Assembly: GCA_023544495.1 (NCBI GenBank)
Contig: JAMJFV010000005.1
Location: forward strand, 5,776 to 32,498
Source of the DNA: ANME-2 cluster archaeon
Lineage (GTDB): Archaea > Halobacteriota > Methanosarcinia > Methanosarcinales > Methanocomedenaceae
Direction: 5' to 3'
DNA length: 26,723 bases
The notes beneath the pieces were generated by a model. That model saw nothing but the letters and a program-made list of their open reading frames with translations. It was not told where the DNA came from and ran no database searches. This document shows, in pieces, positions 23,752 through 26,723 of this stretch. Positions within the stretch are counted from its first letter, which is position 1, and each line of letters begins with the position of its first letter. The position numbers and the translations under genes were made by a program.

Positions 23752-24156
23752 ATGAAATTAAGATTAATTGTTGCTGGATTACTGTTTGTTATTCTGGTAG
23801 GAAGCGCTGCAGTGGCAGCATCTAATTATAGCGTTCTCAAGGAGACCGGGGAATGTACCCGGGAGATAATGGAAGAATTCTGCCCTGATGAGATGATGGA
23901 TTCAGGTGAATGCGATGCAATGATGGAAAGCGGCCAGTGCCAGGCAATGACGGCAAATGACCATTCATCCGCAATGATGGAAGATGGCGGTTGTTCCGGA
24001 ATGGATGATGTAGGTCATGAATCTGACCTGGATGAAGAAGGTGACGACCACATGTCTTCCATGATGGGAGACGACGGGTGCTCTGGAATGGACCATGACG
24101 GTGCTTCTGGTATGGACCGTGACGGTGCTTCTGGTATGGCACAAATGATGATGTGA
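23752..24156 (+). CDS. Secreted Met/Cys/Asp-rich metal-binding protein
   Basis: A 134-aa product with a signal peptide (about 1-23, cleaved near AVAAS). The mature part of about 111 residues has 18 Met, 6 Cys and 4 His among many Asp and Glu, in short motifs such as GECDAMM, GQCQAMT and GCSGMD, and ends in three Met. This is typical of proteins that bind Cu+ or Ag+ outside the cell. There is no known domain. The C-terminal half contains an 8-residue repeat (D-G-A-S-G-M-D-R). It is the first gene of a four-gene operon in which each start overlaps the previous stop by 4 nt. Its job is probably envelope copper sequestration; metal identity is inferred from composition and neighbours. Confidence 0.8.
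   Translation: MKLRLIVAGLLFVILVGSAAVAASNYSVLKETGECTREIMEEFCPDEMMDSGECDAMMESGQCQAMTANDHSSAMMEDGGCSGMDDVGHESDLDEEGDDHMSSMMGDDGCSGMDHDGASGMDRDGASGMAQMMM
24073..24138 (+). repeat. 24-bp in-frame coding repeat (2.75 copies)
   Basis: Units at 24073-24096, 24097-24120 and 24121-24138 each encode a variant of D-G-A/C-S-G-M-D-R/H. Copies two and three are almost identical at the DNA level, so the expansion is recent. Confidence 0.85.
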
Positions 24157-24368
24157 AATATATGCACAGCAGAATGAAACACAGTTGGCTAATGATGGCA
24201 GCATGCATGCTGCCCATTATCCTGGTTGCAGGAATGTGGATGCTTGGATATGGCGGCAGCTGGCTGACCTATGCGATACTGCTGTTGTGCCCGTTATCCC
24301 ATATATTGATGATGAGAGGAAACGAAGTTCATGACGGTACTGCCGCTCACGAGGAGAATGGACAATGA
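24153..24368 (+). CDS. Small His/Met-containing membrane protein, DUF2933-like
   Basis: A 71-aa protein with two hydrophobic segments (about 12-30 and 36-53) followed by LCPLSHILMMRGNE, a pattern seen in the small DUF2933-type membrane proteins of metal-resistance loci. The GTG start at 24153 overlaps the previous stop (GTGA); ATGs at 24162 and 24174 are alternatives and have no clear ribosome-binding site. The C-terminal tail is polar (HDGTAAHEENGQ). It probably sits in the cytoplasmic membrane, and Met and His could bind copper. Family resemblance is by pattern only. Confidence 0.7.
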   Translation: MKYMHSRMKHSWLMMAACMLPIILVAGMWMLGYGGSWLTYAILLLCPLSHILMMRGNEVHDGTAAHEENGQ

Positions 24369-24808
24369 ACAAATTCATCCCCTATATACTAGTACTGGGC
24401 GCAGTGCTTTTAGGTGCTGCCTATTACCTGAACACAGAACAAAATGCCGGTGCTTCGCCACAGGGACTGGACGTTCCACGGGAAAATAGCGAAGGCATGG
24501 TAACAGTGGCCATCACTTACCTTAACCCAACCAGTTCCCAATACGGGGATTCCCTTGCATTCCAGGTAACATTGAACACCCATTCGGTAAACCTGGATTT
24601 ATATAACCCGAAAGAGCTGGCATATATCAGAACAGATAATGGACAGGTCATACAACCAACATCCTGGGATGAGGCCGAAGAATCGGGCGGGCACCATAGA
24701 AGTGGTATATTATTGTTCCCGAAAACAGGTACCACCCTTGAAAAGGGTAACTTTGAGCTCATAATGGAAGACCTTGCAGGAATTGATATGCGCGTATTTT
24801 CCTGGTGA
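24365..24808 (+). CDS. Membrane-anchored extracytoplasmic protein with THSV and GGHHR motifs
   Basis: A 147-aa protein with an N-terminal anchor or signal (about 4-22) and a single beta-rich domain (about 45-147). It has the markers LNTHSVNLD (about 73-81), DNGQVIQPTSWDEAEESGGHHRSGILLFP and a C-terminal strand, which recur together in a set of uncharacterised secreted proteins of bacteria and archaea. The His pair in GGHHR could bind metal. Its ATG overlaps the previous stop by 4 nt and its own stop overlaps the next GTG, so it is made with its neighbours. No enzymatic motif is seen; function unknown. Confidence 0.75.
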   Translation: MNKFIPYILVLGAVLLGAAYYLNTEQNAGASPQGLDVPRENSEGMVTVAITYLNPTSSQYGDSLAFQVTLNTHSVNLDLYNPKELAYIRTDNGQVIQPTSWDEAEESGGHHRSGILLFPKTGTTLEKGNFELIMEDLAGIDMRVFSW

Positions 24809-25314
24809 ACGACCCACCACGTACCATTATGCATGGAAGAAATCAACTGATACTGGGATTACTGGCCGCATCCATCATATTTTCCCTGCCTCTTGTTCCC
24901 TTTGTGCTTGAAAGCGGAGGCGAAACTGAAGCGTTCCCGATGAAACTGGGGAATGTTTCCCTGGTACAGGAGAACCAGGGTATCTCGTTGATCGATTCAG
25001 GAGATATCCAGATACCCGAGGACCACATACTGGATGTGAAGGAGGGTATCTATGTGGACATGTACGGGAGGACTGCTTCCATCCTGCTTATCAAATACCC
25101 CACTCACCAGACAGCAAACGATCACCTGGAATCATTGATAGCTAACTCCGGGGCAAAACCCGCAAGTATCCAACCCTTGACCGCTCCTGCCGTCTTTTTT
25201 GTAGCTGGAGTAAATTCAGCCCGGTATTTTTATGTAAAAAAGTCGGTCCTGTATACTGTTGAATTACGGGGTGTGGAGTTCGATACCCTGAAACTGGCAA
25301 TTATGAACATTTGA
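24805..25314 (+). CDS. Membrane-anchored extracytoplasmic protein, unknown
   Basis: A 169-aa product from GTG 24805 (overlapping the previous stop, GTGA) or 161 aa from ATG 24829, which is the better start for the signal-like segment (RNQLILGLLAAS..., about 12-34). The rest is extracytoplasmic with mixed alpha and beta segments (DMYGRTASILLIKYPTHQTANDHLESLI). I recognise no domain; the middle resembles a small ferredoxin-like or barrel fold only by strand pattern. It is the last gene of the four-gene Met-rich operon. There are no metal-binding clusters. Confidence 0.72.
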   Translation: MNDPPRTIMHGRNQLILGLLAASIIFSLPLVPFVLESGGETEAFPMKLGNVSLVQENQGISLIDSGDIQIPEDHILDVKEGIYVDMYGRTASILLIKYPTHQTANDHLESLIANSGAKPASIQPLTAPAVFFVAGVNSARYFYVKKSVLYTVELRGVEFDTLKLAIMNI

Positions 25315-25692
25315 GCCGTGGAACATTGAATACGAAATTTTTTCGGGACTATACAAGCACGGTTTGAATCGATAGATTTAAGTATTTATTGCATAATTAG
25401 CCATTTTGGATTGTTTAAATCAGGTATTAAAGGTAGATTCATAGTATTTTCACCAATTATACCTTTAACTATAAATAATTCGGTTTTAATCGACATTATT
25501 ATAAATAAGTCTATATTTGCATTTCCATTTAAGTTATGGCAAATATAACTACTTTATATCTAAATTAAACCTATGTGGGGTGATATCTGTAGGGGGTTTT
25601 GGAGAGGGGGGTAAATACGTGCAGTTCTCAACACCTTTTTATTGTTTGAGATATAATACTATAGTATTGTAATTCTGAAGGAGTGACAGAGT
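25315..25692. other. Intergenic region with inverted repeat, G-rich tracts and promoter
   Basis: Very A/T-rich. It holds an inverted repeat TTAAAGGTA (25427-25435)/TACCTTTAA (25460-25468) that may end the Met-rich operon, G tracts at 25577-25580, 25592-25596 and 25606-25611, and the promoter of the SHOCT gene. A 13-codon frame at 25573-25614 spans the G tracts. I see no gene. Confidence 0.55.
25647..25686 (+). promoter_or_regulatory. Promoter of the SHOCT gene with overlapping palindrome
   Basis: GAGATATAATACT (about 25648-25660) is the TATA box; a perfect 14-bp palindrome AATACTATAGTATT (25655-25668) overlaps its downstream half and could be a repressor site. GGAGTGA (25680-25686) is the ribosome-binding site, 6 nt before the TTG start at 25693. 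Confidence 0.55.
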
Positions 25693-25938
25693 TTGGATGG
25701 AATGATGGGAGGTTCTGGCTTCGGTTCCGGCCTTGGTTATGGTTTCATGGGGCTGGGGCTGATATTCTGGATACTGATTATTGTCGGTGTGATCCTGCTT
25801 ATTAAATGGTTGGTGGATCAGGGAAAAACTAACGGTGGCGGCGGGCAGCAGTCGTCCATGGAAATCCTGAAGAGCAGGTATGCCCGGGGCGAGATCACGG
25901 CTGAAGAGTTTGAAGAGATGAAGAAACGTCTGATGTAG
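25693..25938 (+). CDS. Single-span SHOCT-domain protein
   Basis: An 81-aa protein: a glycine-rich N-terminus, one membrane span (about 17-42) and a C-terminal SHOCT motif (about 55-81: MEILKSRYARGEITAEEFEEMKKRLM in shortened form). SHOCT is a short helical oligomerisation module, common in small membrane proteins of stress and metal loci. The TTG at 25693 is supported by GGAGTGA at the right distance; the ATG at 25702 would be too far. The next gene begins 9 nt after the stop, so it is in an operon with the cytochrome. Confidence 0.85.
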   Translation: MDGMMGGSGFGSGLGYGFMGLGLIFWILIIVGVILLIKWLVDQGKTNGGGGQQSSMEILKSRYARGEITAEEFEEMKKRLM

Positions 25939-25947
25939 GAGAGTTAC

Positions 25948-26457
25948 ATGACCTCTGACAGAACTCTTTTAATCGCAATATTGATGATACTCGTAGGTGT
26001 CGGTGGATTATTATTTTTTACCTATGACAGCCCGGGAAACCTGAAGCCTGTATGGGGCAGCGACCTGAAGACAGATTTCCGGTCCAACGGTGAAAGGATA
26101 TACTATACCGGATACAATGACCTGGGAGAGCGTATACAAACAACCCTGGGTCCTATGTGGCTGTACATGCACGGTGGCGGCTGCGTGGACTGCCATGGAA
26201 CGAACGGGAGGGGTGGCGTGCCGGTGATGATGAGTTGGGAGATCCCTCCGGATATTACCTATGACGCCTTAACGGGCGAACATAGTGCGGAACACGGTGA
26301 GGAGGAAGAACATCCACCATATACCAATGAGACCATAAAAATCGCCATTAAGGACGGCCTTAATCCCGCAGGGGAGCCGCTGGAACCTACTATGCCCAGA
26401 TGGCAAATGTCTGATACAGACCTGAATGATGTGCTGGAGTATTTGAAAACACTTTGA
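25948..26457 (+). CDS. Membrane-anchored monohaem cytochrome c
   Basis: A 169-aa protein with an N-terminal anchor (about 6-25) and a class-I-type cytochrome c domain. CVDCH (79-83) is the haem site, followed by GTNGRGG, and PTMPRW (148-151 region) supplies the likely sixth ligand, Met149. A His/Glu-rich loop (SAEHGEEEEHPP, about 113-124) lies between. Opening NGERIYYTGYNDLGERIQ resembles cytochromes found beside copper and SHOCT genes in bacteria. It would carry electrons on the outer membrane face. No haem maturation genes are in the window. GAGAG about 8 nt upstream of the ATG at 25948 could be a weak ribosome-binding site. Confidence 0.88.
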   Translation: MTSDRTLLIAILMILVGVGGLLFFTYDSPGNLKPVWGSDLKTDFRSNGERIYYTGYNDLGERIQTTLGPMWLYMHGGGCVDCHGTNGRGGVPVMMSWEIPPDITYDALTGEHSAEHGEEEEHPPYTNETIKIAIKDGLNPAGEPLEPTMPRWQMSDTDLNDVLEYLKTL

Positions 26458-26460
26458 TGT

Positions 26461-26610
26461 TTAAAATTGTAATTTTGTTGCAGAGTTAACGGTGCTACAC
26501 GAAGTCACATCATAATTTTCCGTTGTGCTATTCTCTACGCCGTCGAGGTCGGTCTGCTCCTCCTCACCCGACCCCGGTAGTTTTATCGCTACTGATGCGA
26601 GCAGGAATGT
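26461..26610 (-). pseudogene. Truncated C-terminal reading frame, possible mobile-gene remnant
   Basis: Forty-nine codons are open between stops and have no ATG, GTG or TTG start in good context near the front; the peptide contains LPGSGEEEQTDLDGVENS and ends SATKLQF. It could be the 3' end of a decayed or moved gene. I cannot name it; coincidence is possible. Confidence 0.3.
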
Positions 26611-26642
26611 TTAAGAAAGATGGCTGGAATTAGTTTAAAATC

Positions 26643-26672
26643 AACCGCAGATGCACGCGGATAAACGCAGAT
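26643..26672. repeat. Three spaced 10-11-bp repeats
   Basis: AACCGCAGATG, CACGCGGATA and AACGCAGATT follow each other at one helical turn each, followed by a T run. Such CGCAGAT clusters recur in intergenic DNA of several anaerobes from metagenomes, by my general recollection; here I see only this one copy. Confidence 0.55.
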
Positions 26673-26723
26673 TTTTTAATGTTGACAGGCGAATCAGCAT
26701 TGCTTTTGACCACCCGCCGGCGT

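Larger units (their letters stand above)
26458..26723. other. Terminal stretch with truncated frame and short repeats
   Basis: No intact gene. A minus-strand frame (26610-26461), the hairpin GGTCGG (26547-26552)/CCGACC (26568-26573), and a three-unit 10-11-bp repeat (26643-26672) suggest mobile or repetitive debris. The window ends here. Confidence 0.5.

Noticed and set aside
26540..26610. tRNA-like fold near the right edge
   Set aside because: The GGTCGG/CCGACC hairpin does not extend to a cloverleaf, and no T-loop GTTCGA or anticodon stem is found.

Overview
The window reads as an anaerobic euryarchaeon, most likely a relative of methanogens or anaerobic methane/alkane oxidisers (Methanosarcinales or Syntropharchaeia-like). 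The reasons are a Sep-tRNA:Cys-tRNA synthase (SepCysS), archaeal TATA boxes placed for leaderless or short-leader mRNAs, Shine-Dalgarno sites matching an archaeal 16S tail (GGAGGTGA type), secreted proteins rich in N-X-S/T sequons, and a c-type cytochrome. The lineage is an inference; no rRNA or tRNA gene is visible.

Region 1 (1-2150): a 51-bp tandem duplication carrying a promoter-like element, a rhodanese lipoprotein, SepCysS on the minus strand, and about 380 bp without a gene.

Region 2 (2154-14484) is the most striking part. Ten consecutive genes, with no metabolic gene among them, encode three divergent members of the tubulin/FtsZ GTPase superfamily (877, 424 and 404 aa), one soluble helical protein, one polytopic membrane protein with a cytoplasmic coiled coil, and five secreted or membrane-anchored proteins with large, mostly helical or Ig-like ectodomains. 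The 877-aa GTPase overlaps membrane-protein genes by 4 nt on both sides. I read this as an undescribed multi-tubulin cytoskeletal system that couples cytoplasmic filaments to the envelope. Two of the GTPases keep both T7-loop aspartates. The third has Arg in place of the second, which suggests unequal partners.

Region 3 (14505-16372): a Tat-type DUF362 lipoprotein with a second strong internal start, flanked by inverted relics of the same mobile-type gene.

Region 4 (16428-26457) is a copper-handling island. It holds CopB-type (CPH) and CopA-type (CPC, three HMA domains) P1B ATPases, a CopZ-like chaperone, a DUF302 protein, a DUF1858-like protein beside a small four-helix haem-copper-oxidase-like membrane protein, a Met/Cys-rich secreted protein heading a four-gene translationally coupled operon, a SHOCT protein and a monohaem cytochrome c. 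The genes plausibly export, chaperone and sequester copper at the envelope. No transcriptional regulator gene is present, but dyad elements lie upstream of two of these units. The window ends with a truncated reading frame and short repeats typical of mobile debris.
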